The notes below the pieces were generated by a model. It did not search any database. It worked only from the letters and a program-made list of their open reading frames with translations, and was not told the origin of the DNA. The position numbers and the translations under genes are program-made. A stretch of DNA of 64,000 nt from Branchiostoma lanceolatum (Eukaryota > Chordata > Leptocardii > Amphioxiformes > Branchiostomatidae): contig NC_089735.1 in assembly GCF_035083965.1 (NCBI RefSeq), forward strand, positions 1,123,501 through 1,187,500, written 5' to 3'. Of this stretch, positions 22,225 through 31,814 are shown in pieces (the stretch's first letter is position 1; the number at the start of each line of letters is the position of its first letter).

Positions 22225-23842
22225 CTCTCACCTCTCAAATAAACGTACCGGTACGTTTATTTTTTTTCGCCTATAGTTCCACCCGGTACGTTCTTATTCT
22301 AGACGGTACGTTTATTATTTTTTGAAAAATTGAGGCTTTGCAAACCAGGAATCCCTCTAAAATCGTAAGATAAGGTTTATCTGCCCATATTTTTCCCCGG
22401 TATTTTTGCTCGTAATTCGCTATTTTTCGGCCTACCGGCGTTGATTTTCTCGCCGCTTTGACGGCCTTGTGAAAAGTATCCTGGCGGCACTCGTAACATA
22501 TCGGTCGATATCGCTATGACGCTACAAAGTAAACCGGAAAAAAAGACGCGACATTGACATTTTAAAATACAATTTTCATATAAATAACTTTGATAGTCAC
22601 TGTTTATATCGTAAACCAAAGCACGCTGATCAGAAACGTGAGGAGTAGGGTGCACGCCTGCACGGGGAATAATAATTTCCTGACCACTATATCCGTAGTA
22701 TCGGCAGCGCGGCGGAAGAATTATTTGTTCACAGAAGACATGTAACACGTTAAAACAACAATCATAACTTAACTTCCCTTGTAATATGTGTTTTGAGGCC
22801 ACAAAATCTCTAAAACGGCAGAAATATGTCCGATATGATTCGGTAAACAACAGCGCGAAATCGCGAAACATGGCCGCCACTCTCAGGCATGGCGACAGTA
22901 AAACTAGCAGCATATTGCATAGTGCGGATACCGATCTTTAAAATGATACCGTAAACGCATGGAAATATTATATTTTTTGGGCAACGATAGACACACAAGG
23001 CCATATTTATTTTCAGAGGGTTCATTTTTTTAAATAATCGTAAGATTTTCCCAATTTAGGCGGTTCATCGCGGGTTTCTAGTGTCAACACGTAATGGGTA
23101 ACTTCTTAGTATGTGCGGTCTGTGACGTTGAGCTACTTTTACAGTCGATCTCTGTTCAATATTGTGGGATTTACCGCGGGAACTCGAAATCCGAGCGTCT
23201 CACTTTGTTTTCGACGCTATGGAGCAAAGGTTTATAGACATATTTCTTGTGTGGAAGGACTGTGTTCATATTTGTGTTTTTTTGTGGTTGATGTCTTTAG
23301 AAAATATGATCAGGTGCATTTAACTTAAGTACTCTGATGATTTTTGTTATATGTCACCGATTGTCAGTCATAATAAAATGATATAACAATTTTCTTTGAT
23401 CACTTGCTTCAAGTTCCAAGTAGAAAAAAGCATGTATCAATTGTACATTTTCACTTGTTGAATTTGAAAGCACCGTGGCCCCCGGTTAGGGGTCATAGCG
23501 GGGAACCTATGCCCAATTTTTCATTATTACTATTATATTTTACGAAGAGGTGTGGAAGATCATCATGATTTGAACAAGCTATGGACAGTTATTCTGTTCA
23601 ATATCTATATACTTAATAGGTATGGCATAATTGACTAAATATAAGTTACCTACCTGCTTATCTTATTTCCCTCTGACAGTGACAGTTGTACATGTATGGA
23701 CACAGTTTACCTAGCCTCGACTGTCGATTTTTGAAATTTTCCGGGGGGTACTTTTATTCCAGGGGGTACTTATATTAGATTTTGAAGATTTGTCCGGGGG
23801 GTACTTCTATTCCAGGGGGTACTTCTATTTGAGAGGTTAGAG
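22225..23842. mobile_element. 1.6-kb non-autonomous DNA transposon inserted in zinc-finger gene 3 (TA target)
   Basis: The ends are inverted (CTCTCACCTCTCAAATA on the left; the right end reads CTCTAACCTCTCAAATA on the other strand) and are flanked by TA on both sides (22223-22224, 23843-23844). Behind each end are subterminal repeats: three GGTACGTTTATT-like units on the left and four GGGGGTACTT-like units on the right. A 178-codon minus-strand frame (22377-22913) has no recognisable domain, and I do not call it a gene. TA duplication fits Tc1/mariner-like or another TA-targeting group. The family is not identified. Confidence 0.85.
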
Positions 23843-24726
23843 TAGTGTTTCTTACCGGAGTGTTTAGACATGTGGGTGATTAAGTCTGGTTTCCAATCTG
23901 TGCAGTAGTCGCACTGGTCACACTGGTACGGCTTCTCTCCTGTATGTATCTTCATATGACTTGAAAGGTTAGGCCTGTAAGCTGTCCTAAACCCACACTC
24001 CCCACACATGTAGGGTTTCTCTCCTGTATGTATCTTCATATGACTTGAAAGGTTATGCCTGTAAGCTGTCCTAAACCCACACTCCCCACACATGTAGGGT
24101 TTCTCATCAGCGTGTTTTGCCATGTGGAGAATCAAGTCTCTTTTTCTAGCTGTTCTGTAGTCACACTGGTCACACTGGTACGGCTTCTCTCCTGTATGTA
24201 TCTTCATATGACTTGATAAGGCAGATTTGTAAGCTGTCCGGAACCCGCACTCCCCACACATGTAGGGTTTCTCATCAGTGTGTTTTGCCTTGTGTATGTC
24301 CAACTCGCCTTTCCTTGCTGCGCAGTAGTCACACTGGTCACACTTGTACGGCTTTTCTCCTGTATGTATCTTCATATGTCTTGATAGCTTAGACTTTTGA
24401 GTTGCTCTGTACCCACACTCTCCACACATGTAGGGTATCTCACTGGTGTGTTGAACCGTGTGTCTGTCCAAGATCCCTTTTCTGTCAGTACAGTAGTCAC
24501 ACAGGCCACACTTGTACGTCTTTCTTGCTGCGTAAATCTTCTTCTGCTGGGACAGGTTGGACCTATCAGACGGTTTCTCACCAGAGTTTGCTGACACCCC
24601 ATCCGCCATGGACTCATCTTGGCATCTCCCCGCTTCAGCTGTTTGCTTTTCTGTGACGTCATTCGTCAATATCTGACTGTTTTCCTGCCTGAAAACTTTG
24701 GTTGGAGACCCAGGTCTTGCTGCCAT
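23770..24726 (-). CDS. C2H2 zinc-finger protein, 8 fingers, truncated by a transposon (zinc-finger gene 3)
   Basis: A single coding exon starting at MAARPGSPTKVFRQE (24726), just inside a splice acceptor (GTCTTCAACAG). The upstream MVD start used in gene 2 is changed here to RVD. The leader carries DDVTEKQ, then eight C2H2 fingers follow. Fingers 6 and 7 are near-identical and both of the CGEC type, which breaks the usual alternation: an 84-bp unit is duplicated at about 23934-24101. After HSGKKHY the frame enters the transposon at 23842. It then reads 23 residues of transposon origin (including NRSTPWNRSTPRT) to a stop at 23770. The original last finger lies stranded at 22105-22222. The protein is probably still made, one finger shorter and with a new tail. 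Confidence 0.85.
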   Translation of the reverse strand: MAARPGSPTKVFRQENSQILTNDVTEKQTAEAGRCQDESMADGVSANSGEKPSDRSNLSQQKKIYAARKTYKCGLCDYCTDRKGILDRHTVQHTSEIPYMCGECGYRATQKSKLSRHMKIHTGEKPYKCDQCDYCAARKGELDIHKAKHTDEKPYMCGECGFRTAYKSALSSHMKIHTGEKPYQCDQCDYRTARKRDLILHMAKHADEKPYMCGECGFRTAYRHNLSSHMKIHTGEKPYMCGECGFRTAYRPNLSSHMKIHTGEKPYQCDQCDYCTDWKPDLITHMSKHSGKKHYSNLSNRSTPWNRSTPRTNLQNLI

Positions 24727-24779
24727 ATCTACCCTGCTGTTGAAGACATATAACAATGTGAAACATATTTTTCCATTAA

Positions 24780-25550
24780 ATCACAAATGTATTGAGTAAT
24801 TGTCAGTACACTAGTAGAAATAGTTTGTTGTTGCTAATATTCCGTCCTATTTGCCATACATTCTACCTGATGCAGTTGTTATGCGATAAACTTGACTTGA
24901 CAATGCAAGAAAAATGTCACTGCATTCAATCTTTAAAATGTATAACAAATAAACAATGAAGTAAATGTTAGATTATTGCCTGAAGTGAATGGAGAACTCC
25001 ACATGCCCCAAAAATGGCAAAATATACACATAACCAAACCAAATTATCCAAGCCTGCCTATACTGCTATGTACAGATTTAGTTTTCCCAAGTACTAGTAG
25101 CCGGGAGGCGAAACTGCTTCGCGTGTCCCGACAGGACAGCTCCTTCGGCTCACAACATGCATTTGAAGAAATGTTTACAAAGCGTCCCTGCGTCGAACCT
25201 GAGAAAAAGGTGGCTGCGGTAAAATCGTATCTGGTGCATGTACAGCAGGCCCTGGAGTCGAGGAGCTAAGCATGTGTGGGCCATGGGAAGTGGGAACAAA
25301 TTATCTTGCAACCAGGCTGAATTACAGCAGTAAGGTAGGTTGTGAAAATCTCTCCTTTAGTAGGGGCCTTCTGAGCTAAGCAGGATTTTGGTCTGCTCTA
25401 ATCGCAGTAGAATAAACAATGAAATCTGTTTCCTGCCCCCCTCCCCACACACGGCCTCACTTATAGAGCAACGTAAGTTCCAACGACTGTTCTACTAATT
25501 AAGAGCCACACTATTCACTATAACTACCGCAATTGTCTTGGCTATCGAAT
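24780..25550. other. intron / upstream region of zinc-finger gene 3
   Basis: Homologous to the upstream region of gene 2 with substitutions and small gaps. A retroelement tail-like piece near 24835-24905 (GCGATAAACTTGACTTGAC) occurs at the matching place in gene 2, so it predates the unit duplication. No separate gene seen. Confidence 0.5.
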
Positions 25551-25556
25551 TCTCAC

Positions 25557-25676
25557 CTTTAACTGATCCTGGGCATTGAAAAACGGCAGTATTACTACAA
25601 AAAGGTGGACAAAAACACATCGACAGAAATCCAAGATGGCGAATAGGCAGCTAGATTCTGGAATGTCAAAGGTCAA
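25557..25676 (-). promoter_or_regulatory. 5' non-coding exon and promoter motifs of zinc-finger gene 3
   Basis: Donor AAAG/GTGAGA at 25557. CCAAGATGGCG at 25631-25641 and TCAAAGGTCA at 25666-25675 repeat the order seen in gene 2. The transcription start is not directly visible. Confidence 0.5.
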
Positions 25677-25986
25677 AGCTGTACGTTATATGGTGCACCT
25701 GATTACCTAAATATCATCGAGCAGTGGCGCACATCACAACAAATGTAAATAACAGCTTTTGACATTCAATGATTCTTTCTACATGGTTCTCTGAATTGAA
25801 ATTGGCTGCATGAAAGTCGTATTTGGATCGTAAATAACAAAGTGCTACCATTCTATGAATGAACACACAGGACACTAGGCTGACGACTCTCTTTAGTTAA
25901 TTTACAAAATGGCTATTTCAGAATCATTATTTAACCATTATTATTTCGGATTATGAAGTATCAAATATCTATTTGGATACATTATC

Positions 25987-25992
25987 TTTATT
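25987..25992 (-). terminator. candidate poly(A) signal of zinc-finger gene 4
   Basis: TTTATT on the plus strand, AATAAA on the gene strand, about 760 nt after the gene 4 stop. Placed by position only. Confidence 0.3.
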
Positions 25993-26752
25993 CATGTGTA
26001 CCTCGCCATTATAAACCATATATATTCAGTTTACATCGGGCAAAAGATGACATCTATTGTGTTGCTCAACAGAAAGTTTAATACTGCGCCAGTGAGCAGG
26101 ATACAAACCATTATACAACAGTCTTCTTAAGTTGAAAGTAAAGTAGATGTAGTGAAAGTTTCAATGACTTTGTGTTTATCATTTGATTTTCAGAACACCA
26201 CCTGATAAGATGAAAAGGTGCAGACCATACTACTGTACTTTTAGGTTCATAAATTCCAGTGTAACTATTCAAATAAACTCTACGAAAATACTTGCAGACT
26301 TTTTTTGTATGCATGTACATTCTATGTGCCACCAAACAAGTGCTGCTGAGTTTGACAAGCCTACTAGTGAAGGGGGGGGGGAGCTTCTGTCCCGCATGTA
26401 CATTTTATGTGCCAACAAACAAGAACTACAGCTTTTGACACTGCTAGCCTCTTTATACTAGCCGAGTAAGGAAGAAGGGAAGTCTCTATCCCATACATTA
26501 ATTTCGTTACAAGGATTTCCATGCATCTTACTTTAACTTAGAATTATGTCCTGTGCCTCGTGGCACATTGGGCAGCAAGCTGTCCCCATGATTCAGTACG
26601 TTTTTTCATGCATCTACTCCACCTAAAACCTCGTGCTATTTCACAGAGCGTGTACTAAGCTGTTTTGTCCACACTGTGCACAGACCACAGTGATCAAACT
26701 TCTCTCCAACTGGAACATGTTTGGCCACGTGTTAGTCCAGGAGAACCGAATA

Positions 26753-28246
26753 CTAACACAGGTCACACTTGACTTGTACGTGTGGCGTTTCGTCTGACTG
26801 CATTTTCATGTGTCTGGAAAGGGAAGACCTGTAATCTGTCCTGAACCCACACTCCTTACACATGAAAATGAAATGTTTCTTACCAGAGTGTTTAGACATA
26901 TGGGTAATTAAGTCTGGTTTCCAATCTGTGCAATAGTCGCACTGGTCACACTGGTACGGCTTCTCTCTTGTATGTTTCTTCATATGACTCGATAGGGTAG
27001 ACCTATCAGCTGTCCTGAATTCACACTCTCCACACATGTAGGGTTTCTCACCAGTGTGTTTAGCCATGTGGAGAATCAATTCCCTTTTTCTAGCTGTTCT
27101 GTAGCCACACTGGTCACACTGGTACGGCTTCTCTCCTGTATGTATCTTCATATGTCTTGATAAGGCAGATTTGTAAGCTGTCCTGTACCCGCACTCCCCA
27201 CACATGTAGGGCTTCTCATCAGTGTGTTTTGCCTTGTGTATGTCCAACTCGCCTTTACTTGCTGTGCAGTAGTCACACTGATCACACTTGTAGGGTTTCT
27301 CACCGGTATGTATCTTCATATGTCTTGAAAGGTAAGACCTGTAAGCTGTCCTATAACCGCATTCTCCACACATGTAGGGTTTTTCACCAGTGTGTTTAGC
27401 CATGTGGGAAATCAAGTCTCCTTTTCTAGCTGTTCTGTAGTCACACTGGTCACACTGGTACGGCTTCTCTCCCGTATGTATCTTCATATGACTTGATAAG
27501 GCAGATTTGTAAGCTGTCCCAAAGCCACACTCCTCACACATGTAGGGTTTCTCATCGGTGTGATTAACCATGTGAAGTTTCAGGTTCTCTTTCCGAGCTG
27601 TACAAAAACTACACTGGTCACACTGGTACGGCTTCTCTCCGGTATGTATCTTCATATGACTTGATAGTTTTGACCTGTTAGTTGTTCTGTACTCACACTC
27701 CCCACACTTGTAGGGTTTCTCACCAGTGTGTTTAGCCAGGTGGGTATTCAAACTTCCCTTCGTAACCGTGCAAAAGTCACACTGGTCACACTTGTACAGA
27801 TTCTCTCCCGTATGTGTCTTCATATGACTGGCGAGGTGAGATTTGTAACCTGTTCTGAACCCGCACTCTCCACACATGTAGGGCTTCTCACCTGTATGTT
27901 TAACCATGTGAATGTCTAGGCTACTTTTCCCGGCTGTGCGGTAGTCGCACTGGTCACACTTGTATGGCTTTTTTCCTGTGTGCATCTTAATGTGCTTGTT
28001 CAGCTTGGACTTCATACCTGTTCTGTATCCACACTGCAGACACTTGTAGGGTTTCTGACCGTGTTTAGCCATGTGCTTGTCCAATTCCCCTTTCCAAGCC
28101 GTGCAGAAATCACACAGGTCACACTTGTACGGTTTCTCTCTTGTATGTGTCTTCATATGACTGGCTAGGTGAGATTTGTAACCTGCCCTGAACCCGCACT
28201 CCTCACACAAGTAGGGTTTGTCATCTGTACGTGTACGTTTAGCCAT
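26753..28246 (-). CDS. C2H2 zinc-finger array, 17 fingers, N-terminus lost (zinc-finger gene 4)
   Basis: An open frame of 497 residues from MAKRTRTDDKPY to a TAG at 26753-26755. It holds 16 well-formed C2H2 fingers plus a 17th that ends HMKMQ and so lacks its last zinc-binding His. Fingers alternate CGEC/CDQC types, with TGEKPY linkers through most of the array. The N-terminal leader and first finger present in the paralogs lie just upstream but are decayed (28247-28510). Any product would have to start at the internal ATG at 28246 or through other splicing. The array itself is long and uninterrupted, so loss of function must be recent or the gene is still used. It is the longest array of the five. 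Confidence 0.8.
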   Translation of the reverse strand: MAKRTRTDDKPYLCEECGFRAGYKSHLASHMKTHTREKPYKCDLCDFCTAWKGELDKHMAKHGQKPYKCLQCGYRTGMKSKLNKHIKMHTGKKPYKCDQCDYRTAGKSSLDIHMVKHTGEKPYMCGECGFRTGYKSHLASHMKTHTGENLYKCDQCDFCTVTKGSLNTHLAKHTGEKPYKCGECEYRTTNRSKLSSHMKIHTGEKPYQCDQCSFCTARKENLKLHMVNHTDEKPYMCEECGFGTAYKSALSSHMKIHTGEKPYQCDQCDYRTARKGDLISHMAKHTGEKPYMCGECGYRTAYRSYLSRHMKIHTGEKPYKCDQCDYCTASKGELDIHKAKHTDEKPYMCGECGYRTAYKSALSRHMKIHTGEKPYQCDQCGYRTARKRELILHMAKHTGEKPYMCGECEFRTADRSTLSSHMKKHTREKPYQCDQCDYCTDWKPDLITHMSKHSGKKHFIFMCKECGFRTDYRSSLSRHMKMQSDETPHVQVKCDLC

Positions 28247-28515
28247 TCGTAGGTTCAGATTGCCTTTACCTGTCTACTGTCTGTGCTGTAGTTACACTGT
28301 TTTGTTTTCTGCTTGTTCCTTTTCTTCTGTGTGTTTCCTTTTTCTACATGGAAAGGTTGGACCTATGAGATGGTTTCTCACCAGTTTGTTAACAGATCAT
28401 CCACGTTGGACTAATCTTAACATCTCCCCTTCTCAGCTGTTTGCTTTCCAGTGACGTCATCCACTAATAGCGGGCTGTCGTGCTGCTCTGCAACTTGGGT
28501 TTGAGACCAACGGCT
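28247..28515 (-). pseudogene. decayed leader and first finger of zinc-finger gene 4
   Basis: Aligned with gene 3, the leader is recognisable (DSPLLVDDVTGKQTAEKGRC), but the position of the start ATG reads GTG, several in-frame stops follow, and the first finger is broken before MAKRTRTDD. The splice acceptor (TTTTCCACAACAG, near 28533) is still good. Confidence 0.75.
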
Positions 28516-28539
28516 TACTGCCACATGGACCCTGTTGTG

Positions 28540-29050
28540 GAAAACATACATGCAAGAAAAAAAAAGGCATTGGATACAATCTTTTTCTCCATAATTTTTC
28601 TTTCTAATATGATGCAGTTGTCATTAAATCCTCACCAGAAGTGGAAAAGGTCCAGATGCAACAAAAATCTGAAAATCTATACATGAACAAACTAATTAAA
28701 GCCTTCAAAAACTGACAAATTTTCCCCACTGCCCATTCCCAAGTAGCCTGGATGCCAGACTGTTTTCAGGGCCTTCATACAATCATAGGCTAGCACCTCA
28801 GCTCTAGGGCTAGGGGACAAAGGAATTGTACTTAAGTAATGTAACCAAGGCCCCTCTGAGTAAGGCCCTGAGGAAACTCACAGGAGTTGGCCTGTGTAGG
28901 CCCTGAAAAAGTCCGAGATCCAGACTAGTAGTAAATCTCATTTGTGGTGAGCAAGGTTGGCATAAGCGGTCAACTATGATTTAGATGCTCTCTGATCTTA
29001 GCGTGCTGCCTACAAGTGAGAGTAGATTATGAGCAAACCTCAATCCGTTC
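28540..29050. other. intron of zinc-finger gene 4
   Basis: No separate gene. Short blocks match the upstream regions of genes 2 and 3. Confidence 0.4.
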
Positions 29051-29055
29051 ATTCT

Positions 29056-29500
29056 TAGCCTCCGATGCAGACTCCTCCCGGCTGTTTTCTTTTTCAAGTT
29101 ACAATTTTATACTATTACATTTTTTTTCTTATTACCGGCCAGCAATAAGAAAAATGTAATAGTATAAAACTGTAACTTGACAAAGAAAACAGCCGGGAGG
29201 AGTCTGCATATCGGAGGCTAGACGGTGACCCCGATGGACCTCAAGTTATAAAAACTTGTCGGGACAAAGCAGGGCGCATGGTTACGGCGTGAGAACGTGG
29301 AGCCAGCGGTGAGTGCACCCTCCGCTGGGCGCGGACTTCACAAGTCCATGCCGATTGCCATGCACTAAGTGATTTTTAATTTCGTTTTGTGGCGCCGAGT
29401 GGACGCAGATGCGTCCCGGCCAGCAATAAGAAAAATGTAAATACTATAAAACTGAAACTTGAAAAAGAAAACAGCCGGGAGGAGTCTGCATCGGAGGCTA
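29056..29500. mobile_element. 445-bp MITE with 9-bp target duplication (Mutator-like candidate)
   Basis: Terminal inverted repeats of ~85 bp begin TAGCCTCCGATGCAGACTCC. The element is flanked by GTTCATTCT on both sides (29047-29055 and 29501-29509), a 9-bp target duplication that favours a Mutator-like origin. An extra inverted copy of the terminal arm lies inside at about 29138-29221, so one arm has been duplicated internally. There is no coding capacity. Confidence 0.8.
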
Positions 29501-29765
29501 GTTCATTCTACAGTCGCATTAGAATAAGCCCGTCGACTAGGAACCTTTAATCTACTGGAAAAATGTAGTTGAATACAATGCATCAGATACAGCGGATTGA
29601 AATGTATACATTCTTGCCCCCCTCCCCACAAACGGTCATACATGCGGATGCAAAAACATGTAAATATCTACGCAAATTCTATCGCGCAGATTGTCAAGTA
29701 CGAACACAATCATTCACGTTAAACTAGAATAACTAGAGCAATTGTCTTGACTATCCAATTCTCAC

Positions 29766-29860
29766 CTTTAACTGATCCTGGACAGAATACTATAAAAGTG
29801 GACAAAGAATTCGAACACATCAGAAGGTATCAAAATGGCGGATAGTAATGTCAAAGGTCA
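29766..29860 (-). promoter_or_regulatory. 5' non-coding exon and promoter motifs of zinc-finger gene 4
   Basis: Donor AAAG/GTGAGA at 29766. The YY1-type motif is weakened here (TCAAAATGGCGG, 29830-29841), while TCAAAGGTCA at 29851-29860 is intact. The drift fits the decay of the coding N-terminus. Confidence 0.45.
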
Positions 29861-29869
29861 TAGGTATTA

Positions 29870-30795
29870 GGGCAGGGCGATGGGGCATACCTGATTACCC
29901 CAATCTCACCCTGCAGAGCTCGAAATAGCAGTAAAGAATTAAGCTAAATGAAGATTTCTTTGTAGTTTTGTCATGATTACATGATGATGTCATGTAAAAT
30001 GTAATGATTGTGGTTTCTTTTCGCTTGACTCGGTTCTCTGAATAGAAACCGCATGTTTAGCACGGGAGACTCGTTGTAAAGTATCAAGCATTGTATTTGT
30101 ATCGTATTTTTAGCAGTGAGACAAGTCATTACACTGGGTCAGCCAAGGCAGCTCTCGCTGGTAAAGGCTGGCCCACAAAATACAATTATTTACCTATATA
30201 TTGTTTACCTTATTTCAATTTAATGTAATGTATAATTATGTCATTACTGTCACTAATGCAGTAATGGAGGTCTTTTAAACAATACTAACTTTATTGCGAA
30301 CTCATGCCCGAAGACTGATTGCAAGAATACATTGAAATGAGATAATGATAATAATGATAAAGTACACAGTAATGAAATAAACACAAAGTAAAATTTAAGT
30401 CGTCAATTGGAGATTCCACTAGTCAAACAGTTGCTATTGGATTTGATTTCTTTTCTGTGTGCAGTGGAATATGAAATTCCCTACGTTTTGGGAGGTATTA
30501 TGTTAAATAAAAGTACTTGGATAATGAAATGTCAAATTAGGAAACTTGCGACTGAACTATTCTTAGAGTAAACACACAGGAAACTAATGGCCTGGCAAGT
30601 TTCTTTACTTCCATTCACAAAATTATTAATACGATGATCATTCATTCATCCAATGAGTAATCTATGTTACAGTATTGTATGTAGTATGTCAGTAGTAAAC
30701 GCCAGCATAATTTGGTTAAGGCATTGAAGCGGAAATCTACTTGTTTATTGATAACCCCATCTATACTTGACGTTGTTCTAGGTTCCTAGTTAGTT
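29870..30795. other. intergenic stretch, no supported gene
   Basis: AT-rich. No coding, RNA or well-defined repeat signature that I can support. Confidence 0.4.
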
Positions 30796-30799
30796 ACCA

Positions 30800-31096
30800 G
30801 TTAAAATCCTCTCACACCATAAGGTGTATAGGGCGGTGCCCATCTCCGTTTCATAGCCCTGAGCCACACTGTGGTGCAATCACTGGAGCAGGGGGCTAGT
30901 CCGCTGGCAATGGAGTGTGTTTAACTTCCATACTGTTTCATAAGTATGTACCATTTCTATAAAGTCTTTGGTATGACTCAATGCGCCTCTTGTCCAGAGT
31001 TCCCGGGGCTTGAACTCGGGCCTTCTTGTGCAAGTGATTTGAACCAGATGTGGCAAGTGACAGGAGCGCTGACCACTTCACCACCGGGACACCCCG
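30800..31096 (-). mobile_element. tRNA-derived SINE
   Basis: On the minus strand the 5' part reads TGGTGAAGTGGTC (A-box type), and further on GAGTTCAAGCCCCG (B-box type). The spacing is longer than in a tRNA, and a non-tRNA body of about 200 bp follows. There is no complete cloverleaf, so this is a SINE and not a tRNA gene. Confidence 0.6.
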
Positions 31097-31321
31097 TTAG
31101 GTAGGAGGAAGTTACTATTGAAGTGGAGAATACTAATACAACAGACTTTCTCTTTATTCCTTACATCCTGGCGCACATAAGATTGGTGACTATGGAGAAT
31201 TTAACATCCTCCCCTTGTACCTCCTTAAGCTCATAATCACAAATCACTTCAGTAAACGAGGAAACGCATTAACTTAGTGGTAATTTATTCATGTACGAGT
31301 TGTTTGTTAATTAGATTTACA

Positions 31322-31387
31322 TTTATTCAGCGCTTAGGAATATACTTGTTTCCATACTTTTCATTTTCACATTTTTTTTTCTTTATT
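31322..31387 (-). terminator. candidate poly(A) signals of zinc-finger gene 5
   Basis: Two TTTATT hexamers on the plus strand (31322-31327, 31382-31387), AATAAA on the gene strand, about 430-490 nt after the stop. They are placed by position only. Confidence 0.3.
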
Positions 31388-31814
31388 TGTTACATGTATC
31401 ATCTACTTGTTACTTTTTAGCTGGTGATTTTCTGTTATCTTATTAATCAATCATTCGTTACACTAAGAAACATGGACAGAGACTCATTTAGACCTTACAA
31501 TCACTGGTCTCCATCTTCTCCTACACAGTTCGGTAAACATGACTTTTTCTTTTTAATATTTGTGAAATAAAATCAAACTTGTAGCCACATATGCACATTT
31601 CACACAAGTATTTCCGTAAGTCCGCCCCACCTACTACTAGTAGTATGAATACATGCTTTCTCTCAGTAACAGTACCCTGGTTATCTTTCTTAGCATTGCA
31701 CAAGCCAGCATTCACACCTGTACAACACCACTGTATACTATCAGTAACTAGAACATTCTTGATTTGAAGTAAGCCATGCATATATGCTGGTCCAGAAATC
31801 CTATGTGACTTACA

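Noticed and set aside
22377-22913. 178-codon frame inside the transposon at 22225-23842
   Set aside because: No transposase motif or other domain recognised; composition is not clearly coding.
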